Below, one piece after another: positions 52,548-62,088 of a DNA stretch of 64,000 nt (position 1 is its first letter; every line of letters starts with the position of its first letter). Made by a program: the position numbers and the translations under genes. The stretch is from contig JAKLEN010000005.1 of assembly GCA_022711665.1 (NCBI GenBank), positions 64,261-128,260 on the forward strand, in the 5' to 3' direction. Source of the stretch: Acidobacteriota bacterium (lineage in GTDB: Bacteria > Acidobacteriota > Aminicenantia > Aminicenantales > Saccharicenantaceae). The notes under the pieces are model-generated. The model worked only from the letters and a program-made list of their open reading frames with translations, was not told the DNA's origin and ran no database searches.

Positions 52548-53306
52548 ATGAAAACGAAACGCACCTGCCTTATCCTGACGCTGGCGGTCCTGGCCCTCGC
52601 GGCCTCGGCCCGGGCCGATGTCTACTTGAAGCAGAAAACGCACACGGACGCCTTTCAGATGATGGGCCAGAGCCGGCCGGCCAAGGACGGCACGTCCGTC
52701 ATCTGGATCGCGGAGAACATGGCCCGGATCGACAACGACGAAGGGACGTCCACGCTGTTCGCCGCCGACAAGAAGGTCCTTTATATGATCGACCACGCCA
52801 ATAAGCAGTATGCCGAGATGCCGCTCGACTTCGACAAGATGATGCAGGAAGCGGCCGGCGACGATCCCGAGGCGAAAGAGGCCATGGCCAAGATGCCGGG
52901 CCTGATGAAGAACATGATGGGCGGCATGTCGGCCAAGGTGACCGAAACCGGCGAGACCAAGACCATCAACGGCTGGCCCTGCCGCAAGTACCTGGTCGAG
53001 ATGAACATGGGCATGGCCGGGACGACCTCGTCCGAGACCTGGGCCACGGAAGACCTCAAGATCGATTACCTCAAGGTCTTCACGGCGGCCAGCGCCATGA
53101 TGGCCCGCATGCCCGGCTTCGAGAACATCATCCAGGAGATGAGGAAGATCAAGGGCTTCGTCGTCTACCAGGCTTCCAAGACCAAGATGATGGGCTCGGA
53201 GATGGGGTCGACGACCGAGCTGCTCGAGGCCTCGGAAAAGCCCGCGCCCGCCGGGACCTACGACCTGCCCGCCGGCTACAAGAAGGTCAAGGCCATCAAG
53301 GGCTGA
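52548..53306 (+). CDS. DUF4412-like secreted protein
   Basis: 252 aa behind AAGGAG. A signal peptide (LILTLAVLALAASARA) is followed by a lipoprotein-carrier-like beta domain (GTSVIWIAENMARIDNDEG, KKVLYMIDHANKQYAEM) with a Met-rich helical stretch (MAKMPGLMKNMMGGMSAK). The pattern fits DUF4412. It is probably periplasmic; function unknown. Confidence 0.78.
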   Translation: MKTKRTCLILTLAVLALAASARADVYLKQKTHTDAFQMMGQSRPAKDGTSVIWIAENMARIDNDEGTSTLFAADKKVLYMIDHANKQYAEMPLDFDKMMQEAAGDDPEAKEAMAKMPGLMKNMMGGMSAKVTETGETKTINGWPCRKYLVEMNMGMAGTTSSETWATEDLKIDYLKVFTAASAMMARMPGFENIIQEMRKIKGFVVYQASKTKMMGSEMGSTTELLEASEKPAPAGTYDLPAGYKKVKAIKG

Positions 53307-53720
53307 TCAGAGGTCCTTGCCGGCCGATTCGGGCTGGTAGAGGACGGATTCGACCTTGAGAACGCGGGTGCCCGAGGGCACCTTCCATTCGACCGTGTCG
53401 CCCGCCCGGTAGCCCAGGAGGGCCGTGCCGATGGGGGCCAGGATCGAGATCAGGCCCTTGGTGATATCGGCCAGGTTCGGGTAGACCAGGGTGTACTCGT
53501 GGACCTCGCCCGAGGCGGCGTCGCGCACCCGGAACCGCGAGTTCATGGTGATGACGTCGGCCGGCACCTCGCCGGGTTCGACGATGGTCGCCCGGTCGAG
53601 CTCGGCCCTGAGCTCCGAGAGATGGTCCCGGTCGGGCCCCTGCTGGGCGATCGGGGAGTTCAGGATGGCCGTCAGCAACCCATGGTCCAGACTGGTGATG
53701 ATGATCTCTCGTCCTGGCAT
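53307..53720 (-). CDS. Rnk/GreA-type transcription-factor-like protein
   Basis: 137 aa with GGAGG upstream. The N-terminus (HGLLTAILNS...LSELRAELDRATIV) is a short helical region; the C-terminal half is a GreA/GreB C-terminal domain (VITMNSRFRVRD, HEYTLVYP, SILAPIGTALLGYRAGDTVEW). This is the Rnk arrangement: it binds RNA polymerase without a full coiled coil. Its stop directly abuts that of the DUF4412 gene. Confidence 0.88.
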   Translation of the reverse strand: MPGREIIITSLDHGLLTAILNSPIAQQGPDRDHLSELRAELDRATIVEPGEVPADVITMNSRFRVRDAASGEVHEYTLVYPNLADITKGLISILAPIGTALLGYRAGDTVEWKVPSGTRVLKVESVLYQPESAGKDL

Positions 53721-53816
53721 GGCGCGACCTCCGTCTGTGAGAGGTTATTCTACTACACTCCAGGGATATGATAAACCGAAACCTTTCGATCCCTCCGGAC
53801 GACGCCCCGGAAAGAC

Positions 53817-53843
53817 GGGGACGCTTCCAACCGGAAACGCCCC
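53817..53843. repeat. REP-like palindrome downstream of GH97
   Basis: GGGGACGCTTCC and GGAAACGCCCC flank a 4-nt loop with imperfect pairing. The core resembles the palindrome at 41511-41534. Confidence 0.45.
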
Positions 53844-53849
53844 AGCTCT

Positions 53850-55889
53850 TTATTTAACGGGCATGAGCATGACCGCGGCGCCGCCGCCGGGCGCCAGCCG
53901 GAGGGCCAGGCGGTCCCCGGCCCCGACCGTCCGCCGGGAAACGTCGAGGCTCGTGCCGTCCTCCGCCGCCCCGGGGCCGTCGGCGAACACCGTGGCCTCG
54001 TACGCGCCGGCGCCCAGGAAGTCGAGCGGCAGGTCGAGCGCGCGCCCGTCCCAGTCGGCCATGGCCCCGATCCACCACCCGTCGCCGCTGCGCCGGGCTA
54101 TGGCCACGAACTTCGCCGGCTTGCCCGCCAGGACCTTCGTGTCATCCCACACGACCGGGACCTTCTCGATGAACTCGAGCCCCGGCTGGCCCTCGCAGGC
54201 CTCGGGGTAATCGGAGACCATGACCAGCGGGCTCTCGTAGACGACGTACATCGCCAGCTGATGGGCCCGCGTGCCCTGGGCCATCGGCGCGACGTCCCGG
54301 GCCTCGAACTTGCCCCGAGCCGCGTTCCGCATGGCGCCGGGGGTGAAGTCCATCGGTCCGGCCAGCATGCGGGTGAACGGGATGGTCACGTCGTGCGTCG
54401 GCGTGATGCGGTCGCTCCACTTGCTGTACTCGAGGCCCATGACGCCCTCGCGGGTCAGCAGGTTGGGGTAGGCCCGCCGCAGCCCCGTCGGCTTGTAGGC
54501 GCCGTGGAAATCGACCGTCAGGCGGTGCTCGGCCGCCTTCTTCACCACCTTCTGGTAATAGTTGACCATGTCCTGGTCGTCGCGGTTCATGTAGTCGACC
54601 TTGATGCCGGCGGCGCCCCACTTCTCGAACAGGGCCAGGGCTTCGTCCATGACGCGGTCCAGGGCCTGCCATTCGACCCAGAGCAGCGTGGCCACGCCCT
54701 TGGACCGGCCGTAGGCGATGATGGCCGGCACGTCGACCTCGGGCCGGAAGCGGAGGATGTCCTCGATCCGGCCGTCCTGCGACAGGGGCGCCCAGCCGGC
54801 GTCGACGAGCATGTACTCGAGCTTGTGGCGGGCGGCGAAGTCGATGTAGTGCTTCATCGTGGCCGTGTTCATGCCCGGCTTGAAGGGAACGCCCGTGGCG
54901 TAGCTGCCGGACCACCAGTCCCAGGCGGCCTTGCCCGGCTTGATCCACGAGGTGTCGGCCAGGGCGCAGGGGGCGCTGAGGTCGAGCACGAGGTAGTTGT
55001 GCTCGATGAACCGGGCCGGGTCGGGGCCGACCATCAAAACGCGCCAGGGCGTCGTCAGCGGGGTGGCGCCGACGACCGGGCGGTCGAGGCGGCGGCGGGG
55101 CGCCACGGCCAGGCGGGCGGTCAGGGCGTTGGGCACGCCGGCGACGCCGCCGACGTACATCCCGGCGTAGTCGGTCAGGTCGGCCTTGAGGAGGGCGGCC
55201 CAGAGCCCGGCCTCGGGCATCTCGACGAGCAGGGGCACGTGGACGAGCGAGGCCGGCTTGATGTCGGCCAGAGGCGTGCGCAGGTACTCGCCCTCGTTGC
55301 TGGTGTCCCAGCGTCCCAGGTTCTGGGCGAAGGCCGAGGCCGTCCCGGCGAAGTAGAAGCCGGTCGTCTCGGCGGCGATGGCGACGTCGGACAGGGCCTC
55401 CTGCTTCGGCAGGATGTAGCGGAAGGCCACGCCCTCGTCGTAGGCCCGCAGGACGACGTCCAGGAGCCGGTGCGGCGGGTTTTTCTCCCGCAGCCGGATG
55501 GCGAGCTCGTTGTACCTGTCGGGGACCGTCCGCCGGGCCCCGAAGGCGTTCTCCCAGGTCGCGTCGTTCGAGCGCCGGTCAGTCGAGACGACCTCGAGGC
55601 CGTGGTCCAGGGCCGGGCCGCCGGCCAGGTCGAGGCCGAGCGGCGAATCGGCGAGGACGGGCGCGCCCTTGTAGGTCACCCGGTAGTACAGGCGCTCCCC
55701 CGGGAGATAGGGCTGGGGCTTGGCGGCCAGGGAAACGGCGATCGCCAGCGAGCCGTCGGGCGAGGACACGGCGAGCGGCGATCCGGCGCCGTTCTTCCCG
55801 TTCCCGGCCGGGGCGCAGGCCGAACCGGCGGCGGCCAGCGTCAGCGCGGCCGTGAGCACGATGAAGGATATCCGTCGTTTCGAGAGCAT
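53850..55889 (-). CDS. Glycoside hydrolase family 97 lipoprotein
   Basis: 679 aa behind GGAGG. An N-terminal signal ends in AGSAC (likely lipidation). A beta-sandwich (SSPDGSLAIAVSL, VLRAYDEGVAFRYILP) precedes the TIM barrel with YMLVDAGWAPL, GIKVDYMNRDDQDMVNYY, FHGAYKPTGLRRAYPN and HDVTIPFTRMLAGPMDFTPG, all GH97 hallmarks. Family members are alpha-glucosidases (SusB) or alpha-galactosidases. Which one is not decided here. It is exported, facing the periplasm. Confidence 0.92.
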   Translation of the reverse strand: MLSKRRISFIVLTAALTLAAAGSACAPAGNGKNGAGSPLAVSSPDGSLAIAVSLAAKPQPYLPGERLYYRVTYKGAPVLADSPLGLDLAGGPALDHGLEVVSTDRRSNDATWENAFGARRTVPDRYNELAIRLREKNPPHRLLDVVLRAYDEGVAFRYILPKQEALSDVAIAAETTGFYFAGTASAFAQNLGRWDTSNEGEYLRTPLADIKPASLVHVPLLVEMPEAGLWAALLKADLTDYAGMYVGGVAGVPNALTARLAVAPRRRLDRPVVGATPLTTPWRVLMVGPDPARFIEHNYLVLDLSAPCALADTSWIKPGKAAWDWWSGSYATGVPFKPGMNTATMKHYIDFAARHKLEYMLVDAGWAPLSQDGRIEDILRFRPEVDVPAIIAYGRSKGVATLLWVEWQALDRVMDEALALFEKWGAAGIKVDYMNRDDQDMVNYYQKVVKKAAEHRLTVDFHGAYKPTGLRRAYPNLLTREGVMGLEYSKWSDRITPTHDVTIPFTRMLAGPMDFTPGAMRNAARGKFEARDVAPMAQGTRAHQLAMYVVYESPLVMVSDYPEACEGQPGLEFIEKVPVVWDDTKVLAGKPAKFVAIARRSGDGWWIGAMADWDGRALDLPLDFLGAGAYEATVFADGPGAAEDGTSLDVSRRTVGAGDRLALRLAPGGGAAVMLMPVK

Positions 55890-55974
55890 GGGGCGCCTCC
55901 GTGATCCGCGAGCGATGGGTCTGCCAGGCGATTATATCCTCGCCTTTCCGCCATGGCAACGAGCGGCGGCGGCG

Positions 55975-57636
55975 TCAGGCCAGGCGGACCCGGGAGGCAA
56001 TGGGCATGCGCCGGCCGACGCCGAAGGCCTTGGCTGTCACCTTGATCCCCGGCGCGGCCTGGGCCCGCTTGTATTCGTTGCGGTCGACCAGGCCGGCCAC
56101 CCGCCTCACCACGTCGGCCTCGAACCCCAGGGCCGCGATCTCGTCGACCGACCGCAGCTCCTCGACGTACTCGCGCAGGATGGCGTCGAGGATGGGGTAG
56201 GGCGGCAGCGAGTCGGTATCGAGCTGGCCCGGCCGCAGCTCGGCGCTCGGCGGCTTGTCGAGGATCGTCCGCGGGATGATCTCGCTCCGGCCGGCGGCGT
56301 TGATGAAGGCGGCCAGCTCGTAGACCATGGTCTTGGGCACGTCGGACAGGACGGCCAGGCCGCCGCTCATGTCGCCGTAGAGCGTGCAGTAGCCGACGGC
56401 CAGCTCGCTCTTGTTGCCGGTCGAAAGGACCAGGCAGCCGAGCTTGTTGGAGAAGGCCATGAGGATGTTGCCGCGGATGCGGGCCTGGATGTTCTCCTCG
56501 GCCGTATCGGCCGGCCGCCAGGCCAGGTGCGGCCCGAGCGCGGCCAGGTAGGCTTCGTAGACGGCGGCGATCGGGACCTCGAGGCAGGAGACGCCGAGGC
56601 GCGCCGCCAGCTCCCGCGAGTCGGCGACACTGCCGGGCGACGAGAAGGGCATGGGCATGGTGACGGCCAAGACGTTCCGCGGCCCGACGGCCTCGGCCGC
56701 CAGGCAGCACGTCACCGCGGAATCGATGCCGCCGGACAACCCGACGACGGCCCGGCCGAAGCCGCATTTGCGCATGTAGTCCCGCAGGCCCAGGACGAGG
56801 GCCTCGCGGACCGAGGCGATCCGCGCGAGCGGAACGAAGAGGCCCGGCGTTCCGGGCCGGCCGGTGTCGACCGTCAGCACGTCCTCCCGGAAGGCGGCGC
56901 CGACGGCCACCGGCTCGCCCGCGCCGTCGAAGGCGAAGCTCCGGCCGTCGAAGACGAGCTCGTCGTTGGCTCCGACCTGGTTGACGAAGACGAATGGCCG
57001 GCCGTGCCGGCGGGCGTGACCGCGGATGAGGCCGAAGCGCGTCTCCTCCTTGCCGGCGTGGAAGGGGGAGGCCGAGATATTGACGAGCACGGTCGCGCCC
57101 TTGCCCGCCAGGACGCCGACTGGATCGAGGCCGTAGAGGCGGCCCTTCGGCCAGAGCGCCGGATCGTTCCAGGCGTCCTCGCAGACGGTGATGCCGAGGA
57201 CCTCGCCCTTGAAGGCGACCGTCCGGATCTCGGGCGCCGGGGCGAAGTAGCGCGTTTCGTCGAAGACGTCATAGGCCGGCAGGAGCGACTTGGGCTGTTC
57301 GAGCAGGACGCGGCCATCGCCGGCCAAGACCGCGGCGTTGTACAGGGGCTTGCCGGCGCCGGCCCGGCGGGCCGGGCGCGGCGCGCCGAAGAGCAGGCCC
57401 GTCCCGGGATGCGCCGCGGTCAGCCGGACGAGCGCCTCCGCCGCCGCGCCGGCGGCCTTGACGAACCAGGGCCGCTCGAGCAGGTCCCGGGGCGGATAGC
57501 CGGTCAGGAAGAGCTCCGGCAGGACGACGAGATCGGACCCGGCCTTGGCGGCGGCTTCGTAGGCCGATGCGGCGGCGGCCCGGTTCCCGGCCAGGTCGCC
57601 GACGACCGGGTTGAGCTGGGCCATGGTGATCTTCAT
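55975..57636 (-). CDS. nadE: Glutamine-dependent NAD+ synthetase
   Basis: 553 aa, two domains. Residues 1-270 are a nitrilase-type glutaminase (LPELFLTGYPP, catalytic Cys in GITVCEDAWN). The synthetase follows with the PP-loop GLSGGIDSAVTC and DMSGGLAVLSDVPKTMVYEL. It makes NAD from deamido-NAD, ATP and glutamine. GGGGAGG precedes ATG 57636. It ends 86 bp before the start of the GH97 gene on the same strand. Confidence 0.95.
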   Translation of the reverse strand: MKITMAQLNPVVGDLAGNRAAAASAYEAAAKAGSDLVVLPELFLTGYPPRDLLERPWFVKAAGAAAEALVRLTAAHPGTGLLFGAPRPARRAGAGKPLYNAAVLAGDGRVLLEQPKSLLPAYDVFDETRYFAPAPEIRTVAFKGEVLGITVCEDAWNDPALWPKGRLYGLDPVGVLAGKGATVLVNISASPFHAGKEETRFGLIRGHARRHGRPFVFVNQVGANDELVFDGRSFAFDGAGEPVAVGAAFREDVLTVDTGRPGTPGLFVPLARIASVREALVLGLRDYMRKCGFGRAVVGLSGGIDSAVTCCLAAEAVGPRNVLAVTMPMPFSSPGSVADSRELAARLGVSCLEVPIAAVYEAYLAALGPHLAWRPADTAEENIQARIRGNILMAFSNKLGCLVLSTGNKSELAVGYCTLYGDMSGGLAVLSDVPKTMVYELAAFINAAGRSEIIPRTILDKPPSAELRPGQLDTDSLPPYPILDAILREYVEELRSVDEIAALGFEADVVRRVAGLVDRNEYKRAQAAPGIKVTAKAFGVGRRMPIASRVRLA

Positions 57637-57711
57637 CGTCCGCCTCCCCGTTCCGATCCGCTTATACCAATAAAAAGCGGAGGGCGCAAGGCGGCCCGCC
57701 GCGGGCCGGGC

Positions 57712-57740
57712 TTGTCAAGGCCGGGCCCGTTCTCTATACT
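57712..57740 (+). promoter_or_regulatory. Promoter of the glycan-degradation operon
   Basis: TTGTCA (57712-57717), 17-bp spacer, TATACT (57735-57740), 43 bp before ATG 57784. Confidence 0.65.
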
Positions 57741-57783
57741 CTGGGCAATCGAAACGGATCCCGTTCCGGAGAAGGAGAGCGGA

Positions 57784-59931
57784 ATGATGATCGGAGTGAA
57801 ACGCGGCGCGGGGCGGACCGCCTCTTTCGCCGTCCTGGCCCTGGCCCTTGCCTGCCTGGCGTCCGGCTGCGGCGCGCCCGGCGACGGGAAGACGAAGATC
57901 GAGAAACGCGGCCCCGGCTATGCCCTCAGCCTGGACGGGGAGCGCCTTCTGCGCTTTTCGGCCCCCGCGCTGGCCGGCTCGGGCGGGCCCGCGGTCGATA
58001 TCGGGGAGCCCGACGCCGACGGCTGGCGCCGCGTCCGCATGACCTGGGAGGTCGCGCGCCCGGCGGCCCAGGATGAGCTGGCCGTCGCCTTCGACGTCGA
58101 GATCGATCCCGACTTCTGGTGGGCGCCGCACCTCTCTCCCGAAGAAGGCTTTGTCGTCGCCCAGCACGTCTTCCGCTCGCCGGCGCTCATCGCCGCCCGC
58201 GGCCCCGTCACCCTGGCCATCGTTCCGGACCTGGACATCGTCGGCGCCCGGCCGGAGAACCCCTGGTTCCTGGATTCAGACGCGCCTAAAAAGAAGATGG
58301 CCCTGGGGATGGTCCGGACCGAGATCCCGCAGCACGTGCTGTTCAAGAAGGTCCCGGGAATGACCTTCGCCCCGGGTAAGGTCGAGCTGGGCTTCTACAT
58401 CGCCGCCTACCGCGACGGCTCGGCCGTCCCGGATCCTTGGGCCCGGGCCGCCAGGTTCCTCTGGGCGCGCTGGGGCCGCCCGCTGTACGCCCGGGGCGAG
58501 CCGGTCCAGGCGCCGCTCGAGGCCTACGCCCGGCGAACCTACGATTGGGCCTTCAAGGGCTGGGGCGATTCCGTTTGGCAGGAGTTCGACCTCGGCGGCC
58601 GGCGGGTCGGCGCGCCGCAGTTCATCGTCAACGTCTCGCAATCCCCCAATTCGCCCGAGCCGTGGTTCCAGCGCGAGTTCCTGTCGATCTGGAACCAGGC
58701 CTGGTTCTCGTCGCTGCGGAGCGCCTCGGGCCTCTATCGCTTCGGGCGGCGCATCGGCGGGACCGAGGGCCGGGACTTCATGGCCCGGGCCCGTCTGACC
58801 AAGGAGCTGGCCCTGGCCGCGCCGCTCTCGGACGGCCTCTTCCCGTCCGTCCTCCGCACGGCCAACGAGGAGGTCGAGATCGGGGGCAAGAAGCTCGTCC
58901 GGCCCCGGCCCTGGTCCGAGGCCGTCTGGACCAACTCCAATCGCGCCCCCCGGGACCACGGCATCACCGCGGAGTGGTACCATGTCCTGGACATGAGCTG
59001 GACCGCGCTCCTGATGCTGCGCTGGCACGATGAGCTCGAAAAGGACGCCCGGCTTCTCGACTACGCCCGGACGTACGGCCAGCGGCTGCTCACGCTCCAG
59101 GACGGCCAGGGGTTCTTCCCTGGCTGGCTCCATCCCCAGACGCAGGCGCCGGGCCCGGTGATGAACAGGACGCCGGAGACGAGCCTGAGCGCGACGTTCC
59201 TGCTGAAGCTCGCCGAGATGACCGGGGAGCCGCGGTACCGGACCGCAGCGCTGCGGGCCCTGGACGCGGTCCTGAATAACATCGTGCCGGAGGGCCAGTG
59301 GCTCGACTTCGAGACCAACTGGTCGTGCTGCCGCTGGGGCCGCGACATCTATCTGGACAAGAGAATCGAGCGCAACGCCAGGCACAAGCAGAACACGCTG
59401 TCGATGTTCTGGACGGCCGAGGCGCTGCTGGCGGCCTACCGGGCGACGGGCGAGCGGCGCTATCTTGACTGGGGCCGCAGGACGCTCGACGAGCTGTCGA
59501 TGTTCCAGCAGGTCTGGCAGCCGCCGTTCATCTACGTCCCGGCCCTCGGCGGGTTCGGCGTCATGAACTCCGACGGGGAGTGGAACGACTCGCGGGAGAC
59601 GCTTTTCGCCGAGCTCTTCCTCGACTACGGCAAGGCGACGGGGGAGCCGGCCTACGCCGAGCGGGGGATGGCCGCGGTCGAGGCCGGCTTCGTCATGATG
59701 TACTGCCCGGAGAATCCCGCGGTCAAGGCCATGTGGGAGAAGGTCTACCCCTGGTTCGGCCCGGCCGATTACGGCTTCACCATGGAAAACTACGGCCACG
59801 GCGGCCGGACCAGCCCCGAGGGTGAGGGCATGGGCGTTTTTACGATCTACGACTGGGGCAACGGCGCCGCGGCCGAAGCCGCCATGCGCATCCTCGACCA
59901 CTCGTCCGGAACGGTTCCGGCCAAGGATTGA
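57784..59931 (+). CDS. Lipoprotein with a six-hairpin glycosidase-like C-terminal domain
   Basis: 715 aa from ATG 57784, behind AAGGAG; the frame is open far upstream, but that part is antisense to nadE and GH97. The signal ends LACLASGC. After a beta-rich N-terminal part comes an (alpha/alpha)6-like region with repeated helical hairpins (YAFTYDWAFKGWGDS-type segments, RTPETSLSATFLLKLAEMTGEPRYR, NTLSMFWTAEALLAAYRATGERRYLDWG). The conserved WCCRWGRD-like CCRWGRDIY segment may be catalytic. I cannot assign a GH family. It is the first gene of an operon with GH172- and GH3-type genes. Confidence 0.72.
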   Translation: MMIGVKRGAGRTASFAVLALALACLASGCGAPGDGKTKIEKRGPGYALSLDGERLLRFSAPALAGSGGPAVDIGEPDADGWRRVRMTWEVARPAAQDELAVAFDVEIDPDFWWAPHLSPEEGFVVAQHVFRSPALIAARGPVTLAIVPDLDIVGARPENPWFLDSDAPKKKMALGMVRTEIPQHVLFKKVPGMTFAPGKVELGFYIAAYRDGSAVPDPWARAARFLWARWGRPLYARGEPVQAPLEAYARRTYDWAFKGWGDSVWQEFDLGGRRVGAPQFIVNVSQSPNSPEPWFQREFLSIWNQAWFSSLRSASGLYRFGRRIGGTEGRDFMARARLTKELALAAPLSDGLFPSVLRTANEEVEIGGKKLVRPRPWSEAVWTNSNRAPRDHGITAEWYHVLDMSWTALLMLRWHDELEKDARLLDYARTYGQRLLTLQDGQGFFPGWLHPQTQAPGPVMNRTPETSLSATFLLKLAEMTGEPRYRTAALRALDAVLNNIVPEGQWLDFETNWSCCRWGRDIYLDKRIERNARHKQNTLSMFWTAEALLAAYRATGERRYLDWGRRTLDELSMFQQVWQPPFIYVPALGGFGVMNSDGEWNDSRETLFAELFLDYGKATGEPAYAERGMAAVEAGFVMMYCPENPAVKAMWEKVYPWFGPADYGFTMENYGHGGRTSPEGEGMGVFTIYDWGNGAAAEAAMRILDHSSGTVPAKD

Positions 59932-60021
59932 ACCATGAGCCGCGTTCCCGAGGGACATGTGGCCGGGGCAGGACAAACCTTTGCGCGCGAAAACCCCTTT
60001 ATTAGAGGAGGCAAACAGAGC

Positions 60022-62052
60022 ATGAGCTTCCGGGAAAAGATGCGTTCATTGAGCCTGGCGGCGGCCGTTCTGACGGCGGCCGCGATGACCTGGTCCTGCT
60101 CCAGACCGGCGGCGCCGGCGCCGCCCGCCGCCGCGGCGGCCGTCGGCATCGACGAGCTCGTCCGGCTCGACCTTCTGCCGCAATTCAAGCGGTCGGTCGA
60201 GGTCGGGATGGTTTCGAGCTATGACCGCAGCGGCGGCAACGATGACGGCTTCAGCGGCGCGTATTCGTTCATCCGCAAGGAGCCGGGCGGCCTGGTCCTG
60301 GCCGACCTCGAAGGGCCGGGGGCGGTCTACCGCATCCATACCCCGACCCCCACGGACGACGTCCTCGAATTCTACTTCGACGGCGAGGCCGCGCCGCGGC
60401 TGGCCCTGAGGTTCAACGACCTCTTCAACGGGACGCGCCCGCCGTTCATCGCCCCGCTGGCCATGCCGGGGGCGGGCGGTTATACCTCGTACGTTCCGCT
60501 GACCTACCGGAAGTCGTGCCGGATCGTCCTCAAGGCGGAGTCCTTCAAGTTCTACGACATCAATTACGCCGTCTTCCCGCCGGGCACGGAGGTCGAGACG
60601 TACACCGACCCCCCCTCGGCCGAATTCCTGGGCCGCGTTGAAAGGGCCGCCGCCCTCCTGCGGCGCGCCGGCTCGGACATCGGCGACGCGCTCGTCCCGG
60701 CCGGGGCGCGCGTCTCGAAAAAGACAGTCAAGGCCAGGGTCGGGCCCGGCGGCCGGGCCGTTCTCTTCGAGGCCTCGAAACCGGGACGGATCGTCGGCCT
60801 GCGGCTCGGGCCGGCCTCGGCCCTGGCCGGCGACGGGCGCGACATCGTCCTCCGGGCCTATTGGGACGGCGCGGCGGAGCCCGGGATCGAGTGCCCGGCG
60901 GGCGACTTCTTCGGCTACAGCTTCGGCCAGCCGGCGGTCAGGTCGCTCCTGCTGGGCACGACGGACTACGGGACGAACTATTTTTATTTCCCCATGCCGT
61001 TCGAGCGGTCGGCCCGCATCGAGCTCGTTTCGGAGCGGGCCCCGGGCGGGCGGGAGGTCGAAGTCGAGGCCGAGATCGTCACGGCCGACGCGGGTAAAAG
61101 GGCGGAAGAAGGCCGGTTCTACGCCCGCTGGCGGCGCGAGAACCCGTGCCTCGAAGGGCGGCCGCACACCTATCTCCGGACGGAGGGGCGCGGCCATGTC
61201 GTCGGCGTCATCCTCCAATCCCAGGGGCTCGAGACTGGGAACACCTACTATTTCGAAGGCGACGACCGGGCCCTGATCGACGGCCGGCTGGCCGTGCCCG
61301 GGACCGGCACGGAGGATTCGTTCAACGGCGGCTACTACGACGTGCCCGGGAGGTGGGAGACGCGGACGTCGCTGCCGCTCAGCGGCTGCCTCGACTACAA
61401 GAAGGCGCTGGGCCGGACCGGCGGCTACCGCTTCTTCCTGACGGACGCCTACGCCTACTCGGCGTCGATCGATTACACCGTCGAGCACGGCGGCGAGGGG
61501 AACTCCGTTCCCGCGGATTACGCCAGTGTCGTCTTCTTCTATTCTCAGGAGCCTCCGCCCCCGGCCGAGCCGCTGGGGCCGGTCGCGGCGCGGCGGGTCA
61601 CGGCGCTCGACCGGGTCGTCTTCACCCCCGGCTGGAACGTCCCCATCCACACGATGTCGCTGCAGAACGCGACCTGGACCAAGATGTCCACGACGGTCGG
61701 GCCGGACAGGATACGCGTCTTTTCGATGAAGACCGCCGGGAACGACTCCTTCGGCCCCCACCATGTCTCGTTCATCTGCGACCTGCCCGAGGCGGGGACC
61801 TACCGGGTCTCGGTCACGGCCGTGACGGGCCCGGACCAGGGCCTCCTGCAGCTTTTCGAGCACGACAAGCCGGCCGGCCAAGCCGTGAACCTGTACTCGC
61901 CGCAGCGGACGATCAGCGGTCCGCTGCCCCTCGGCGAGTTCGAGCTGCAAAAAGGGGAGAACATCGTCTATCTTCACTTGGTCGGGGCCGATCCCAGATC
62001 GAAGGGCGTCGGGTTCGACCTGGCCCGGATCATCTTCGAGCGGATGCGCTAG
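60022..62052 (+). CDS. DUF2961/GH172-family protein, exported
   Basis: 676 aa from ATG 60022, behind GAGGAGG. The signal sequence ends near MTWSC (possible lipoprotein). DUF2961 blocks: NDDGFSGAYSFIRKE, DLEGPGAVYRIHTPTPTDD, VPLTYRKSCRIVLKAE, FFGYSFGQPAVRSLLLG and GTGTEDSFNGGYYDVPG. Family members with known activity are GH172 furanosidases acting on fructofuranosyl or arabinofuranosyl links. A C-terminal beta-sandwich follows. The substrate here is unknown. Confidence 0.85.
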   Translation: MSFREKMRSLSLAAAVLTAAAMTWSCSRPAAPAPPAAAAAVGIDELVRLDLLPQFKRSVEVGMVSSYDRSGGNDDGFSGAYSFIRKEPGGLVLADLEGPGAVYRIHTPTPTDDVLEFYFDGEAAPRLALRFNDLFNGTRPPFIAPLAMPGAGGYTSYVPLTYRKSCRIVLKAESFKFYDINYAVFPPGTEVETYTDPPSAEFLGRVERAAALLRRAGSDIGDALVPAGARVSKKTVKARVGPGGRAVLFEASKPGRIVGLRLGPASALAGDGRDIVLRAYWDGAAEPGIECPAGDFFGYSFGQPAVRSLLLGTTDYGTNYFYFPMPFERSARIELVSERAPGGREVEVEAEIVTADAGKRAEEGRFYARWRRENPCLEGRPHTYLRTEGRGHVVGVILQSQGLETGNTYYFEGDDRALIDGRLAVPGTGTEDSFNGGYYDVPGRWETRTSLPLSGCLDYKKALGRTGGYRFFLTDAYAYSASIDYTVEHGGEGNSVPADYASVVFFYSQEPPPPAEPLGPVAARRVTALDRVVFTPGWNVPIHTMSLQNATWTKMSTTVGPDRIRVFSMKTAGNDSFGPHHVSFICDLPEAGTYRVSVTAVTGPDQGLLQLFEHDKPAGQAVNLYSPQRTISGPLPLGEFELQKGENIVYLHLVGADPRSKGVGFDLARIIFERMR

Positions 62053-62088
62053 GCGCCGCCCCAGGCTGTTGAGAAGAAGGAGAAGACC

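Noticed and set aside
55720-57783. Long plus-strand extension of the frame of the six-hairpin-like protein
   Set aside because: It is antisense to the starts of GH97 and NadE; the lipoprotein signal at ATG 57784 with its own ribosome site and promoter marks the true start.
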